Assembly (NCBI GenBank): GCA_014805015.1
Contig: JAAUYQ010000093.1
Span: forward strand, 89,017-153,016
Origin: Clostridia bacterium
Lineage (GTDB): Bacteria; Bacillota; Clostridia; Christensenellales; Christensenellaceae
DNA length: 64,000 bases
Direction: 5' to 3'
Positions 16,500-30,098 of the stretch are shown here, in pieces (positions within the stretch are counted from its first letter, which is position 1; each line of letters starts with the position of its first letter). The notes below the pieces were generated by a model that worked only from the letters and a program-made list of their open reading frames with translations, was not told the origin of the DNA and ran no database searches. The position numbers were made by a program, and so were the translations under genes.

Positions 16500-18710
16500 C
16501 TACTCCACGATCTCCAGTGCCGCGTAGGCCAGAAGCATCTGCTTTGCCCCCGCATTCTCATAGTCGATGAAGGCAGCCCGGCCAAGCTTCGTTTCTGCCA
16601 GGCGCGTGATCACACCTTCGCCAAACAGCGAATGACGTACCCGCACGCCCACCTGGAAGCCTTCGGTCGCGGATTCCGGCTTTGCCTTCGGCGCGACGAG
16701 ACGGCCGCCGGTGAAAAACTGCGGCTCCGGACGCGCTTTGCGCGAAGAACTCGTCGAGCTCATAAACCGCTTCGGGGCCGCCTGCTGCTTCTCCTGGGCC
16801 TCCTGCACCGGATCAACCAGCCTGATCAGACTGTCCGGAATCTCTTTCAGGAACCGCGAAAGCTCACTCGGCTGCGGCCTCCCGTACGCCCGGCGCGAGT
16901 GGGTGCTGATCATGGCGAGACGTTTTTTCGCACGCGTTACCGCAACATAGCACAGCCGGCGTTCCTCCTCGATTTCACCGGCCTCTACCGCCCGCTGCAG
17001 CGGGAAGATGTTTTCGACCATGCCGGCCAGGTACACAGAGTCGAATTCAAGACCCTTGGCCGCGTGCATCGTCATCAGCGTGACCGCTTCCCCGTCGCCG
17101 CCGCCGTCTGTGTCCGTCATCAGCGTCAGCTGCTGCAGATAGTCAGCAAACGTGCCTTCCCCAGTCTCATCAAATTCCATGGCGCCGCGGATGAGCTCCT
17201 CGATATTCTCCATCCGGTGCCTGCTCTCGAGGGTCTTTTCCTCGCTGAGCATCTTGTGGTAACCGGTCCGCTCATAGACTCTCGCCACAATCTCATGCAC
17301 CGGAAGTGATTCATGATTGAGCGAAATATCATGATACATCGAGGCAAACTCCGCCGCTTTTTTGCTCAGGACTTTGTCAGTGATGTAATCGGACTGATTG
17401 AGGAGCGCATCCATGTAGGAAATGCCCTGCTCATCGACGATCCGCTTGAGCTGCTGGAGCTTCATCTCCCCGATGCCGCGCTTGGGAGTATTGATCACCC
17501 GCAGCAGATGCACATCTGACTGCGGCGAGACAATCAGGCTGAGATAGGCGACCAGATCCTTGATTTCCTTACGTTCATAGAAACTCTGGCCGCCGTAGAC
17601 ACGGTAGCGGATGCCGTTGTTGTTCAGCTTCTCCTCGAGGATACGGGAGATGTTGCGCGTGCGGTAGAGTACGGCCATCTCCGAGTAGGGCATACCTTCC
17701 TCGTGCAGACGCCGCATGTCCTGGCAGATGTAGGAAGCTTCTTCCCGCTCGTCTTTGGCGTTGTAGACGAGGGGCACCTCACCGCTCTCGTCGGCACTCC
17801 ACAGCGTCTTGCCCCGGCGCGAGGCATTTTCGCTGATGATCGCATTGGCCACTTCAAGGATCTTCTGCGTACTGCGGTAGTTCTGCTCGAGACGGATCAC
17901 CTTGGCACCCGGGAAATCCTCCTCAAATTCCAGAATGTTGCGCAGTGTGGCACCCCGGAACGCGTAGATGGACTGATCGTCATCGCCGACGGCAAACAGA
18001 TTGCCCCAGCCGCCTGAGAGCAGCTTGGCGATCTCGTACTGCACCGGATTCGTATCCTGATACTCGTCGATCATGACGTAGCGGAACTTCTTCTGGAAAT
18101 GCTCGCGCGGGTCCTCTTCCTGCTCAAGCAGCAGACGCGTGTTGTGCAGCAGATCATCAAAATCCATGGCGTTCTGCTCACGCATGCGCACCTCGTACGT
18201 TTCGTACAGACGTTCTGCCTCATCGGCGCTGATATCCATACGCTCTTCGGCGTACCTGCCGAAGCTCTCCTTCTTGGCTGCGTTCTTGTAAGCCGAGATG
18301 CAGCTCACCAGTTCCTTTTCCGAAAGCTCGCCTTTGCGGCCCACATCCTCGAGAATGCCGCGCATCAGGCGCTCGGCATCACTGCTGTCATAGATGACAA
18401 AATTGGACGTGTAGCCGAGATAGTCCGCATAGGTGCGCAGAATCCGCACGCACATCGAATGGAACGTGCTGATCCACATGCCCTTGGTGTCAAAATCCAC
18501 CCGGGCAGCGATCCGCTCGCGCATCTCCGCGGCAGCCTTGTTGGTGAAGGTGATCGCCAGGATCTCCCACGGCTGCGCCTTGCCGCTGCTCACCAGATGT
18601 GCCACCCGCTCAGTGAGCACTCTTGTCTTGCCGCTGCCGGCTCCGGCCAGGACCAGGACCGGGCCTTCGGTCGTCTCTACGGCTTCCTTCTGTCTGTCAT
18701 TCAGCTCCAT
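16500..18710 (-). CDS. pcrA: ATP-dependent DNA helicase PcrA (UvrD/Rep family)
   Basis: This superfamily 1 3'-5' helicase works in repair and replication-fork maintenance. In 736 residues one sees the Q motif (LNDRQKEAV), Walker A (LAGAGSGKTRVL), Walker B (VMIDEYQDTN), FAVGDDDQSIYAFRGA, LEQNYRST and motif V/VI (TMHAAKGLEFDSVYL, YVAVTRAKKRL). The tail after residue 640 is the variable UvrD-type C-terminus with a Tudor-like end (VGVRVRHSLFGEGVI). It overlaps the upstream yerC-like gene by 14 nt. Confidence 0.97.
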   Translation of the reverse strand: MELNDRQKEAVETTEGPVLVLAGAGSGKTRVLTERVAHLVSSGKAQPWEILAITFTNKAAAEMRERIAARVDFDTKGMWISTFHSMCVRILRTYADYLGYTSNFVIYDSSDAERLMRGILEDVGRKGELSEKELVSCISAYKNAAKKESFGRYAEERMDISADEAERLYETYEVRMREQNAMDFDDLLHNTRLLLEQEEDPREHFQKKFRYVMIDEYQDTNPVQYEIAKLLSGGWGNLFAVGDDDQSIYAFRGATLRNILEFEEDFPGAKVIRLEQNYRSTQKILEVANAIISENASRRGKTLWSADESGEVPLVYNAKDEREEASYICQDMRRLHEEGMPYSEMAVLYRTRNISRILEEKLNNNGIRYRVYGGQSFYERKEIKDLVAYLSLIVSPQSDVHLLRVINTPKRGIGEMKLQQLKRIVDEQGISYMDALLNQSDYITDKVLSKKAAEFASMYHDISLNHESLPVHEIVARVYERTGYHKMLSEEKTLESRHRMENIEELIRGAMEFDETGEGTFADYLQQLTLMTDTDGGGDGEAVTLMTMHAAKGLEFDSVYLAGMVENIFPLQRAVEAGEIEEERRLCYVAVTRAKKRLAMISTHSRRAYGRPQPSELSRFLKEIPDSLIRLVDPVQEAQEKQQAAPKRFMSSTSSSRKARPEPQFFTGGRLVAPKAKPESATEGFQVGVRVRHSLFGEGVITRLAETKLGRAAFIDYENAGAKQMLLAYAALEIVE

Positions 18711-19011
18711 CTGTTCTCTCCACCCTTTCCCTGCGGTCCATCACCAGTGCGTAGCCGCCGGCACCGTGGCGCAGGCAGCGGCTCACCCGGGCCACCGTCG
18801 CTGTTGAGCTTCCGGTCTGCTCGACGATCTGCTGATGGGTTGCCTTGTTCCGCAGCATGACGGCGAGCCGGAACCGCTGCGCCATAGCGGACAGTTCGGC
18901 CGCTGTGCAGAGATCCTCAAACAGCCGGTACGCCTCCTCCCGGGTTTCCAGCGTCACGACCGCGTCCAGCAGGCTGTCAAGATCCGCATTCCTGATTTTG
19001 CAATCTGTCAT
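18697..19011 (-). CDS. yerC: YerC/YecD-family TrpR-related DNA-binding protein
   Basis: The 104-residue protein has a TrpR-like helix-turn-helix (EDLCTAAELSAMAQRFRLAVML, NKATHQQIVEQTGSSTATVARVSRCL). Members of this family sit upstream of pcrA in many Firmicutes and act as small DNA-binding regulators of largely unknown targets. Here it is the first gene of the pcrA-ligA-gatCAB run and overlaps pcrA by 14 nt. A 7-bp inverted repeat lies just upstream and could be its own operator; that link is inference. Confidence 0.9.
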   Translation of the reverse strand: MTDCKIRNADLDSLLDAVVTLETREEAYRLFEDLCTAAELSAMAQRFRLAVMLRNKATHQQIVEQTGSSTATVARVSRCLRHGAGGYALVMDRRERVERTDGAE

Positions 19012-19023
19012 ACTACCCTCGGA

Positions 19024-19046
19024 ACGACAAAAAGTTTCCTTGTCGT
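19024..19046 (-). promoter_or_regulatory. Inverted repeat upstream of yerC
   Basis: ACGACAA (19024-19030) and TTGTCGT (19040-19046) form a 7-bp inverted repeat with a 9-nt centre, 12 nt before the yerC start codon. It could be an operator for the TrpR-like protein encoded immediately downstream, or a leader hairpin. There is no T tract. Confidence 0.5.
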
Positions 19047-19114
19047 CTTGTGTGTGCGGGCGGAATGAGATATCCTCATCATGTCACCAAAAGGACGCCT
19101 CCGTCCGCGTAAGG

Positions 19115-19137
19115 AAAAACCGCGCAGCACTGCGCGG
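19115..19137 (-). terminator. Intrinsic terminator after parC
   Basis: An 8-bp stem CCGCGCAG/CTGCGCGG (19120-19137) is followed on the minus strand by five T residues (19119-19115), 38 nt after the parC stop. It separates parE-parC from the yerC operon. Confidence 0.8.
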
Positions 19138-19174
19138 ACCAGTTTATTATACCACATTTTCGCGACGTCTGCTA

Positions 19175-23689
<4,515 letters not shown>

Positions 23690-23727
23690 ATCAAACAGCA
23701 GCCGCTCCGGGCCGCACCCATTATATT

Positions 23728-23756
23728 TTTTTAGCACACGCTCGGCCGGATGTCAA
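23728..23756 (-). promoter_or_regulatory. Candidate promoter for parE-parC
   Basis: TTGACA (23756-23751) is followed after 17 nt by TAAAAA with an extended TG element; a TATAAT lies 8 nt further on. The TTGACA overlaps the T tract of the upstream permease terminator. The choice of -10 is uncertain. Confidence 0.5.
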
Positions 23757-23777
23757 AAAAGCCGCCCAAAGGCGGCT
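23755..23777 (-). terminator. Intrinsic terminator after the purine permease
   Basis: AGCCGCC-TTTG-GGCGGCT followed by TTTTTT on the minus strand (stem 23777-23760), 115 nt after the permease stop. It is a textbook intrinsic terminator. Confidence 0.9.
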
Positions 23778-23891
23778 CCATTGAGCTTGCTCTCTGTCTC
23801 CTTTTCAGCAGCCTGGTGCAGCCGGTCACGCCGTGGCGTCACGCTCGTCGGCTTTCACGATACAGTCCGGCGCAGGCTGCCCAGCCTGCCG

Positions 23892-25388
23892 TCAGCCAAT
23901 CACAATCGCCCGCATGATATAGTAGATGACAAAGAGAATGACGATTCCCCACATGATACCGCCGACCTCACGGGCCTTGCCGCTGCAGACCTTGCAGATG
24001 GCGTACGTTATGAACCCGAATGCGATACCGTCGGTAATGGAGCTCATGAAGCCCATGCACAGGATCGTCATGAAGGCCGGGGCCGCGGAAGTGAAATCGT
24101 TCCAGTTGATCCGCGAAAGTGGTCCCATCATAAGGATACCAACAATCACAAGTGCCGGTGCCGTCGCGGAGTTCGGGACGATGCCGGCAATCGGGGCAAA
24201 CAGAAGCGCCAGCGTGAACAGGATGGCAACGACCACACTTGTCAGTCCGGTACGCGACCCTTCGTTGACGCCGCTGACACTCTCGACAAACGTTGTGACG
24301 GTCGATGTTCCGAACAGGGCGCCTGCTGCCGTAGCCAGCGCATCAGCCATCAGGGCATTGTTTGCCCGCGGCAGCTGTCCCCTGCTGTCGAGATATCCTG
24401 CCTTTTCCGCCGTCGCAATAATCGTGCCCATGGTGTCAAACATATCAATCATCAGGAAGGCCAGAATGACCGTGATAAAGGAGATCACCTGGACAAAAAC
24501 CGAAGGCCCGACAAACATGGCGCCGAAATCGAGCTGCATGAATGTCTCTGCCATGCTGATCGTTTCTTCCCCCGTGGCCAGATTGGCAATCAGCATGGCA
24601 ACGCAGGCAACCAGGCATGCGCCGGTCAGCCAGCCGAAAATCTTCCTCTCCGAGATTGACCACAGTATGACCATCAGGACCATGCCGGCAAACGCCACAA
24701 ACCCGCACACAGCAATCGGTGATACGTCGACGCCTGCAAGACTGGTGACCGTGCCGCCGTTCCCGTCCGGAAACATCAGGCCGATGACTGTGGTCGCCAC
24801 AATGCCGATTAGGATGGCACCCTTGATCCCGAGCACCATCAGCACAATCATGATGATCAGCCCCACGATCGCGAGCTGCATGTTCGGATCCATCAGGCTG
24901 CCGATGTAAAAACCGTCTTCAGAAAGACTCAGCATCGAGCCGTTCTTCAATCCCAGTGAGGCGATAAAAACACCAATTCCCGCACCAATCGCGTACTTCA
25001 TGTCACGCGGCACCGCGTTCAGGATCTTACCTCTGGCGCCGGACAGCGTAATCAGGATAAAGATAACACCGGAGATAAAGACGGCCGCCAGCGCTCCCTG
25101 CCACGTCCAGGCCATGGCGCCGCAGACGGTGTATACAAAAAAAGCATTGAGCCCCATGCCCGGCGCCTGCGCAAACGGATAGTTGCTCATCAGGCCGATC
25201 AGCAGCGTGCCGACCGCAGCCGCCAGACAGGTCGCGACCATGACGCCATTGTAGCCCATCCCAGAGCCGGACAGGATGCCTGGGTTGACGAAGATAATGT
25301 ATGCCATCGTAAAAAACGTGACAAAGCCGCCGACCACCTCTGTCCTCAGGGATGTATGATTCTGCTTGAGTTTGAAAAATCGTTCCAT
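23892..25388 (-). CDS. NCS2-family purine permease (PbuG/AzgA-like)
   Basis: This 498-residue polytopic membrane protein is a nucleobase-proton symporter of the AzgA/PbuG branch, likely for hypoxanthine, guanine or adenine. Characteristic segments are TEVVGGFVTFFTMAYIIFVN near the N-terminus, APGMGLNAFF, the DTMGT motif in LMIDMFDTMGTIIATA, and GTSTVTTFVESVSGVNEGSR. It is monocistronic, with its own promoter and terminator. The short leader has no purine riboswitch aptamer, although related permeases in Firmicutes often do. Confidence 0.92.
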   Translation of the reverse strand: MERFFKLKQNHTSLRTEVVGGFVTFFTMAYIIFVNPGILSGSGMGYNGVMVATCLAAAVGTLLIGLMSNYPFAQAPGMGLNAFFVYTVCGAMAWTWQGALAAVFISGVIFILITLSGARGKILNAVPRDMKYAIGAGIGVFIASLGLKNGSMLSLSEDGFYIGSLMDPNMQLAIVGLIIMIVLMVLGIKGAILIGIVATTVIGLMFPDGNGGTVTSLAGVDVSPIAVCGFVAFAGMVLMVILWSISERKIFGWLTGACLVACVAMLIANLATGEETISMAETFMQLDFGAMFVGPSVFVQVISFITVILAFLMIDMFDTMGTIIATAEKAGYLDSRGQLPRANNALMADALATAAGALFGTSTVTTFVESVSGVNEGSRTGLTSVVVAILFTLALLFAPIAGIVPNSATAPALVIVGILMMGPLSRINWNDFTSAAPAFMTILCMGFMSSITDGIAFGFITYAICKVCSGKAREVGGIMWGIVILFVIYYIMRAIVIG

Positions 25389-25403
25389 AGATACCTCCAG
25401 ACC

Positions 25404-25423
25404 GGCCAGCTCTCCCGCTGGCC
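25404..25423 (-). promoter_or_regulatory. Leader hairpin abutting the permease ribosome site
   Basis: A perfect 7-bp stem GGCCAGC-6 nt-GCTGGCC lies in the short leader, ending a few bases before GGAGG. It has no T tract. It could modulate translation initiation or stabilise the 5' end. Confidence 0.5.
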
Positions 25424-25429
25424 GTTTCC

Positions 25430-25458
25430 ATCATAAAGGCTGTCTGATTAGGCGTCAA
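25430..25458 (-). promoter_or_regulatory. Promoter of the purine permease gene
   Basis: TTGACG (25458-25453), a 17-nt spacer and TATGAT (25435-25430) on the minus strand, about 42 nt before the start codon. This is a strong sigma-A promoter match. Confidence 0.8.
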
Positions 25459-25478
25459 ACCAACTCTGCAGAGGCAAT

Positions 25479-25502
25479 AAAAAACCGCAGTCCTGACTGC
25501 GG
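25479..25502 (-). terminator. Intrinsic terminator after ftsZ
   Basis: CCGCAGTC/GACTGCGG (25485-25502) is a perfect 8-bp stem followed by six T residues on the minus strand, 10 nt after the ftsZ stop. It closes the dcw cluster. Confidence 0.9.
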
Positions 25503-25511
25503 CATATTGTA

Positions 25512-26714
25512 TCAGTAATCGGAACGGTTGCGGCGCGGTTTCTTTTTGAGAAAAGGCGGTATCTCAAGCGCACTGTCGGGGCCATAGGCATCTCCGCCGA
25601 GTGCGGTCGTATCGTGCACTTCGTGGAAGTCCTGCACGGCCGGCCTCGGAGGCTCCTCACGCCGCTGCGGCTCTGTCTCCGGCGTATCCTGAAACTCAAT
25701 AACCTCCTCGAGCTTCTTGCGCCCCTGGCCGGCCGCTTCCCGCGGCTCTTCCGCTGCCGGGGCATCGAATCCCGTGGCAATCACCGTGATGCGCACCTCG
25801 TCATCCAGCGAGTCATCAATACACACTCCGAAGAACACATCTGCATCAGGATGCGCACCTTCCCGGATGATCTTGGCCGCCTCCTGGATTTCGTACATGC
25901 TGATATTACTGTCGCCGGTCACATTAATGATGATGCCCCGGGCGCCCTCAATCGACGTGTCGAGAATCGGCGAATTGATCGCCATCTTGGCTGCATCCAC
26001 CGTCTTGTTGTCGCCAACGCCGGTGCCGATGCCCATGTGGGCAATGCCGCGCAGCGTCATGACCTTCTTGACGTCCGCAAAGTCAAGATTGATCAAGGCC
26101 GGCTTGCCGATCAGGTCAATAATGCCCTGGATTCCCTGCCTTAGAACATCATCTGCTTCCTTGAAGGCGTCCACGATCGGGGTATCCTTGCCGACTGTGG
26201 AGAGCAGTTTGTCGTTCGGGATACCGACAATCGTGTCCACCACAGATTTGAGATCCTCAAATCCAGCGGCTGCGACTTTCTCGCGCGGTTTGCCCTCAAA
26301 CCAGAACGGACGCGTGGCAAAACCGATCGTCAGCGCGTCATTCTGCTTGGCAAGCTCCGCAACCACTGGAGCGGCGCCGGTTCCGGTGCCGCCGCCAAGA
26401 CCGCACGCAACGAAAACAAGATCTGCACCCTTGACCGACTGTTCGAGTTCTTCGCGGCTCTCTTCTGCCGCCCGCCGCCCGATTGACGGGTCGGCTCCCG
26501 ATCCCAGACCTTTGGTGAGCTTCTCCCCGATCTGAATCTTCTGGTCCGCTTTGGACAGAAACAGCGCCTGTTTGTCCGTGTTCACGGCAATCAGCTCAGC
26601 ACCCTGGACTCCGAAGTCAATCATCCGGTTGACTGCGTTGTTTCCTGCACCGCCGACTCCGTATACCCGGATCTTCGCAAAATTCTCGCTGTTATTGTCG
26701 AACTCGAGCGCCAT
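25512..26714 (-). CDS. ftsZ: Cell division GTPase FtsZ
   Basis: This tubulin homologue forms the Z ring. Its 400 residues include the N-terminal [15 protein letters not shown], the tubulin signature [11 protein letters not shown] near residue 110, the T7 loop ([11 protein letters not shown]) and a C-terminal linker of about 70 residues. The linker ends in the conserved peptide [14 protein letters not shown], which binds FtsA and SepF-type partners. A strong AGGAGGAG ribosome site precedes the ATG. It is the last gene of the dcw cluster, 41 nt after ftsA, and is followed by a terminator. Confidence 0.98.
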   Translation of the reverse strand: MALEFDNNSENFAKIRVYGVGGAGNNAVNRMIDFGVQGAELIAVNTDKQALFLSKADQKIQIGEKLTKGLGSGADPSIGRRAAEESREELEQSVKGADLVFVACGLGGGTGTGAAPVVAELAKQNDALTIGFATRPFWFEGKPREKVAAAGFEDLKSVVDTIVGIPNDKLLSTVGKDTPIVDAFKEADDVLRQGIQGIIDLIGKPALINLDFADVKKVMTLRGIAHMGIGTGVGDNKTVDAAKMAINSPILDTSIEGARGIIINVTGDSNISMYEIQEAAKIIREGAHPDADVFFGVCIDDSLDDEVRITVIATGFDAPAAEEPREAAGQGRKKLEEVIEFQDTPETEPQRREEPPRPAVQDFHEVHDTTALGGDAYGPDSALEIPPFLKKKPRRNRSDY

Positions 26715-26755
26715 CCTAACTCCTCCTCAGCCGTCTTCGTGTTTGCCGCGTACTC

Positions 26756-27928
26756 TCAGTATATTTCTTCCTGCTTGCCGAACAGGCCGCGCTTTTTCTG
26801 CTTCGGCTTGACGCCAAGGTCTCCGTAAGCATACTGCAGCATCGCATACGAGGCGTGCAGATTCGGGTCTGACAGCTTGATGCTGTTCACATTGATCGGC
26901 AGCGGTGTCCGGCCGGACACTGACTTGAAGAAACTGTTTGCGCCCCGCATGAACGATATGCCGCCCCCGGTGAGGAATATATCCAGCTTCTTTTTCAGGT
27001 TGACCTCCGCCGACGTCACAATCTGCATGACAAATTCGACAATCTGTTCGACTCTGGCATCGATGATTCCTTTTACCACATCGTAAGGGTACTTGCGCAG
27101 CTTACCGCCGCTGTCTTTTATGTACATGTACGGAATGCTGCCGTTGGCTGCCAGTCCGAATGAATAGCGGCGCTTGAGCTGTTCTGCCGTGTCCGCATCT
27201 ACCTTCATGACATACGCAATGTCGGCGGCGATGTTGGCGCCGCCGAGCGGAATCGTGTCAAAATGCAGAACCGAATCTCCGTAGATCACGGAAACATTGG
27301 TAGTACTATACCCGATGTCCACTAAAACTGCAAGATCATCACGGTTCTCCTGGGGGACAAGATAGAGCGCCTGCGCGAGCGGCTCAGCGATAAACGAATT
27401 GAGTCTGACTCCCATGTGCCGGAGCAGTCCGGCCACATCGTTCAGAAAAAAACGGTTCGCAAACGTGAAGGAAATCGAGCCGCGCATCCGCTTCGAGTTG
27501 ACGCCGGCCGGATCGAGGTAGATGTTCCCGTCATCAAGCAGAAACCAGGAAGGCACCGCCTCGAGCATCACCATGCCCTCCTCGCTTTCCACCTGCGAGG
27601 CCTTGTCCACCAGGTGGTCTATATCCTGTTCACTGACCCGTCCGTTCGTGGAAATCTGGGCGGTGCGGTTGGCTATCTGCAGGAAGGATCCCGGAATTCC
27701 AACATCCACATTGCGCAGCCGGTAGTCTGCCTGATGTTCTGCGGCGGAGAGCGCTTCTTCCAGGGCGTAGTAGACCCGCTCGCTGTCCACCCAGTTGGAA
27801 TTCTTGATCCCGGCATAGGGAACCTGGGCGCAACCAAGCACCTCCAGTCCCTTGCGCGGCTTCTGCTCAGCAATCGTGCACGTGATCTTGGACGTTCCGA
27901 ATTCGACAATGGATCTGCAGTCCCTCAT
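26756..27928 (-). CDS. ftsA: Cell division protein FtsA
   Basis: This actin-like membrane tether for FtsZ has 390 residues. The N-terminal nucleotide-binding segment (IVEFGTSKITC) is diverged from the usual DIGT. The 1C (SHS2-type) insertion, the phosphate 2 loop (LVDIGYSTTNVSVI) and the GGGI adenosine motif are present. A basic C-terminal helix (KPKQKKRGLFGKQEE) fits membrane targeting. The only plausible start is the ATG at 27928, 33 nt after the nearest AGGAG. It has its own promoter candidate upstream. Confidence 0.93.
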   Translation of the reverse strand: MRDCRSIVEFGTSKITCTIAEQKPRKGLEVLGCAQVPYAGIKNSNWVDSERVYYALEEALSAAEHQADYRLRNVDVGIPGSFLQIANRTAQISTNGRVSEQDIDHLVDKASQVESEEGMVMLEAVPSWFLLDDGNIYLDPAGVNSKRMRGSISFTFANRFFLNDVAGLLRHMGVRLNSFIAEPLAQALYLVPQENRDDLAVLVDIGYSTTNVSVIYGDSVLHFDTIPLGGANIAADIAYVMKVDADTAEQLKRRYSFGLAANGSIPYMYIKDSGGKLRKYPYDVVKGIIDARVEQIVEFVMQIVTSAEVNLKKKLDIFLTGGGISFMRGANSFFKSVSGRTPLPINVNSIKLSDPNLHASYAMLQYAYGDLGVKPKQKKRGLFGKQEEIY

Positions 27929-27985
27929 CGCGGCTTGCTCTGTGCAGCGCCTGGCTGCGCTCTCCTAACTAGCATACTTACAGGT

Positions 27986-28013
27986 ATCTTACCACACCCG
28001 GTGCAGTTTCCAA
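27986..28013 (-). promoter_or_regulatory. Candidate promoter for ftsA-ftsZ
   Basis: TTGGAA (28013-28008), a 16-nt spacer and TAAGAT (27991-27986) with an extended TGG element on the minus strand, in the 91-nt gap between ftsQ and ftsA. It would let ftsAZ be expressed above the rest of the dcw cluster. Confidence 0.5.
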
Positions 28014-28019
28014 AAAGCC

Positions 28020-28925
28020 TCAGGTGTCATCGTCCTCATTGCCGATTGTCTCCGACGGCTCCGGCGAAGCCGTCCCCTGCCCTGTTTCCTCCGGCTCCGG
28101 CAACGCAGAAGTGCCTGATGAAGGTGATGACGCAGAAGAGCCCGGTGACGGGGACGGGGACGGACCTGGCCGGGAGGCCTGATCCTCATCGTACATGGTA
28201 TACGTTGCAAACGAACCGGAAGAGACATCCAGAAGTCCGTCTGACTCCCCTTCCCGCGCCAGTGCCGGCAGGCGGTTCTGGATCCACTTGATCTTGTCCC
28301 CGATCCGCTCTGCCTGGCCGATGCGGATGGCCAGGCCGTCCCGCGACTCCATGCGGATGTTATTGATGTTGGAAAGATCCACGACCGCAATCAGCGGAAA
28401 AAGGCTGCGGCTGTCAAGATCAAGCAGAATCTCCTGCATGATCGCTATTTTGAAGGCATCCTCCGTGACGATCTCGCTGCCGACTTGCGGATCGGTGACA
28501 GAGATTCCCTCCACCAGCGGGCACTCAACGGATTCGTCACTTTCCGTGATCTCAAGAATATCCGTATTGATATCAATCAGCAGAAACTGGTTTCCGTAAG
28601 GCAGGAATGCAGCGGGACGCCGCTCCTCCACTTCAATGATGACGGTGTCCGGCAGCTGGCGCCGCACTGCTGTCACCTGCAGGTACGGCTCGACGCTCTG
28701 GACGTTGCTGCGCACTCGCTCCTCGTTCACTTCGAGCATATGCGTGCCTTCGGCAATGTCGGCAATGGCACGGATGTAGGCCGAGGTGAACCGGGCATTT
28801 CCCGCCGGAATGACGCTGCGTACCTGGAAATACTCATAGACAAAGTAGCCGAGCCCCGCGATGAGCACAGCCACAATCAGAAGCAGAGCAATGCGGCGGG
28901 CGGGCGAACTTTTGCGGTGGCTCAT
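28020..28925 (-). CDS. ftsQ: Cell division protein FtsQ/DivIB
   Basis: This bitopic divisome protein has 301 residues. It has a short basic cytoplasmic start (MSHRKSSPARRIA), one transmembrane helix (about 12-30), a POTRA domain (from RSVIPAGNARFTSAYI) and a beta domain containing VRRQLPDTVIIEVEERRPAAFL. The last ~60 residues are a low-complexity Ser/Pro/Glu tail, outside the membrane by prediction. It overlaps ftsW by 4 nt. Confidence 0.92.
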   Translation of the reverse strand: MSHRKSSPARRIALLLIVAVLIAGLGYFVYEYFQVRSVIPAGNARFTSAYIRAIADIAEGTHMLEVNEERVRSNVQSVEPYLQVTAVRRQLPDTVIIEVEERRPAAFLPYGNQFLLIDINTDILEITESDESVECPLVEGISVTDPQVGSEIVTEDAFKIAIMQEILLDLDSRSLFPLIAVVDLSNINNIRMESRDGLAIRIGQAERIGDKIKWIQNRLPALAREGESDGLLDVSSGSFATYTMYDEDQASRPGPSPSPSPGSSASSPSSGTSALPEPEETGQGTASPEPSETIGNEDDDT

Positions 28926-30085
28926 GAGGACGGGACCGGCGGCGTGTGCTTGCTCGGCACAGCAATGCGGATGCGCTGTGCCTGCCTGGAGATGTTCAGC
29001 ATGATGCCGACCATGGCCATAAAGATGACCAGCGAGGAGCTGCCGTAGCTGAAAAAGGGCATCGGCACGCCGGTAACGGGCATCGAGGCGGTGGCAACGG
29101 CGATGTTCATGATCGCCTGGATGCCGATCAGAGAGCTGATGCCGGTGGCAAGCAGGGTCCCGAACAGATCCGGGGCCGAGGCTGCGATGCGCACGCCCCG
29201 GTAGATGAGCAGGACAAAAAGACCGATGAGCAGAACCGAACCAACCAGGCCGACCTCCTCAGCCGTGATGGAGAAAATGAAGTCCGACTCACCGTACGGG
29301 AGCCACAGATATTTCTGGCGGCTGTTGCCGAGGCCGCGGCCGGTAAGGCCGCCTGCTCCGATTCCGTAGAGCGACTGAATGACCTGCCAGCCGCCGTTCT
29401 GGGCGTACTGCCAGGGATCGGCGAATGCCGTCACCCGGCGGGCCCGGTAGTTCGCGACCATCAGCAGTGCAAAGCCGAGCGTGCCGCCGACCGCGGCGAG
29501 CAGGCCGAGCTGTGCACCCTTGGCGCCACCCACGTACATCATGATGAAGACCAGCAGGCAGAGCAGAATGACGGAGGAGAAATTCGGCTGAAAGAAAAGC
29601 AGCAGGCACATCAGGAGCAGTACCAGCAGGTTCGGCAGAATGCCATAGCGGAAACTGTCCATGCGGTTGCGGTTCACATAGATCGTGGCCGCCGTAAAGA
29701 TCACCATCGCCAGCTTGGCGATCTCGGCCGGCTGAAAGGCGGGCAGCGGCCCGAGCTTGATCCAGCGCGAGGAACCGTTCAGATTGACGCCGATGCCGGG
29801 AATGAAGACCACAACCAGCAGAATCAGGGAGATAATCAGGATCACATACTTGAAACGGATCAGGCTGCGGTAGTCAATGAACGCCAGCAGCAGCATTGCT
29901 GCACAGCCGATGACAGCACCGGCGGCCTGCCGCTTGAACAGATAGAAGCCGTCATAGTCATAGAGCGCAGACGCCTGCGCCTTGTAGTAGCTGGCACTGA
30001 AGACCATGATGAGTCCATAAACCACGATGACCAGGGTCACGATCATCAGGACGTAGTCCAGATGCCGGCGAGACTTCTCCTTCAT
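28922..30085 (-). CDS. ftsW: Peptidoglycan polymerase FtsW (SEDS family)
   Basis: This lipid II glycosyltransferase of division is a 10-helix membrane protein of 387 residues from the ATG at 30085 (MKEKSRRHLDYVLM), preceded by GAGGAGG. SEDS features include YGLIMVFSASYY, the GSSRWIKLGP loop, the LPYGESDFIFSITAEE segment and the C-terminal TGVPMPFFSYGSSS. SEDS enzymes work with a class B PBP partner. The PBP in this cluster lacks its catalytic residues, so the active partner must be encoded elsewhere or work differently. Confidence 0.95.
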   Translation of the reverse strand: MKEKSRRHLDYVLMIVTLVIVVYGLIMVFSASYYKAQASALYDYDGFYLFKRQAAGAVIGCAAMLLLAFIDYRSLIRFKYVILIISLILLVVVFIPGIGVNLNGSSRWIKLGPLPAFQPAEIAKLAMVIFTAATIYVNRNRMDSFRYGILPNLLVLLLMCLLLFFQPNFSSVILLCLLVFIMMYVGGAKGAQLGLLAAVGGTLGFALLMVANYRARRVTAFADPWQYAQNGGWQVIQSLYGIGAGGLTGRGLGNSRQKYLWLPYGESDFIFSITAEEVGLVGSVLLIGLFVLLIYRGVRIAASAPDLFGTLLATGISSLIGIQAIMNIAVATASMPVTGVPMPFFSYGSSSLVIFMAMVGIMLNISRQAQRIRIAVPSKHTPPVPSS

Positions 30086-30098
30086 CCTGCCTCCTCTT

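Noticed and set aside
19146..19151. TATAAT with extended TGG upstream of the parC terminator, as a promoter for yerC
   Set aside because: No acceptable -35, and the transcript would start directly at a strong intrinsic terminator; kept only as a possibility, not listed as a promoter.
25389..25511. Purine riboswitch upstream of the purine permease
   Set aside because: The leader is only about 40 nt and has none of the conserved loop sequences.
27929..27966. ftsA as another SD-hairpin-start case (AGGAG 33 nt upstream)
   Set aside because: The possible stems (AGCGC/GCGCT or GCAGC/GCTGC) would still leave 17-18 nt between SD and AUG, outside the working range.
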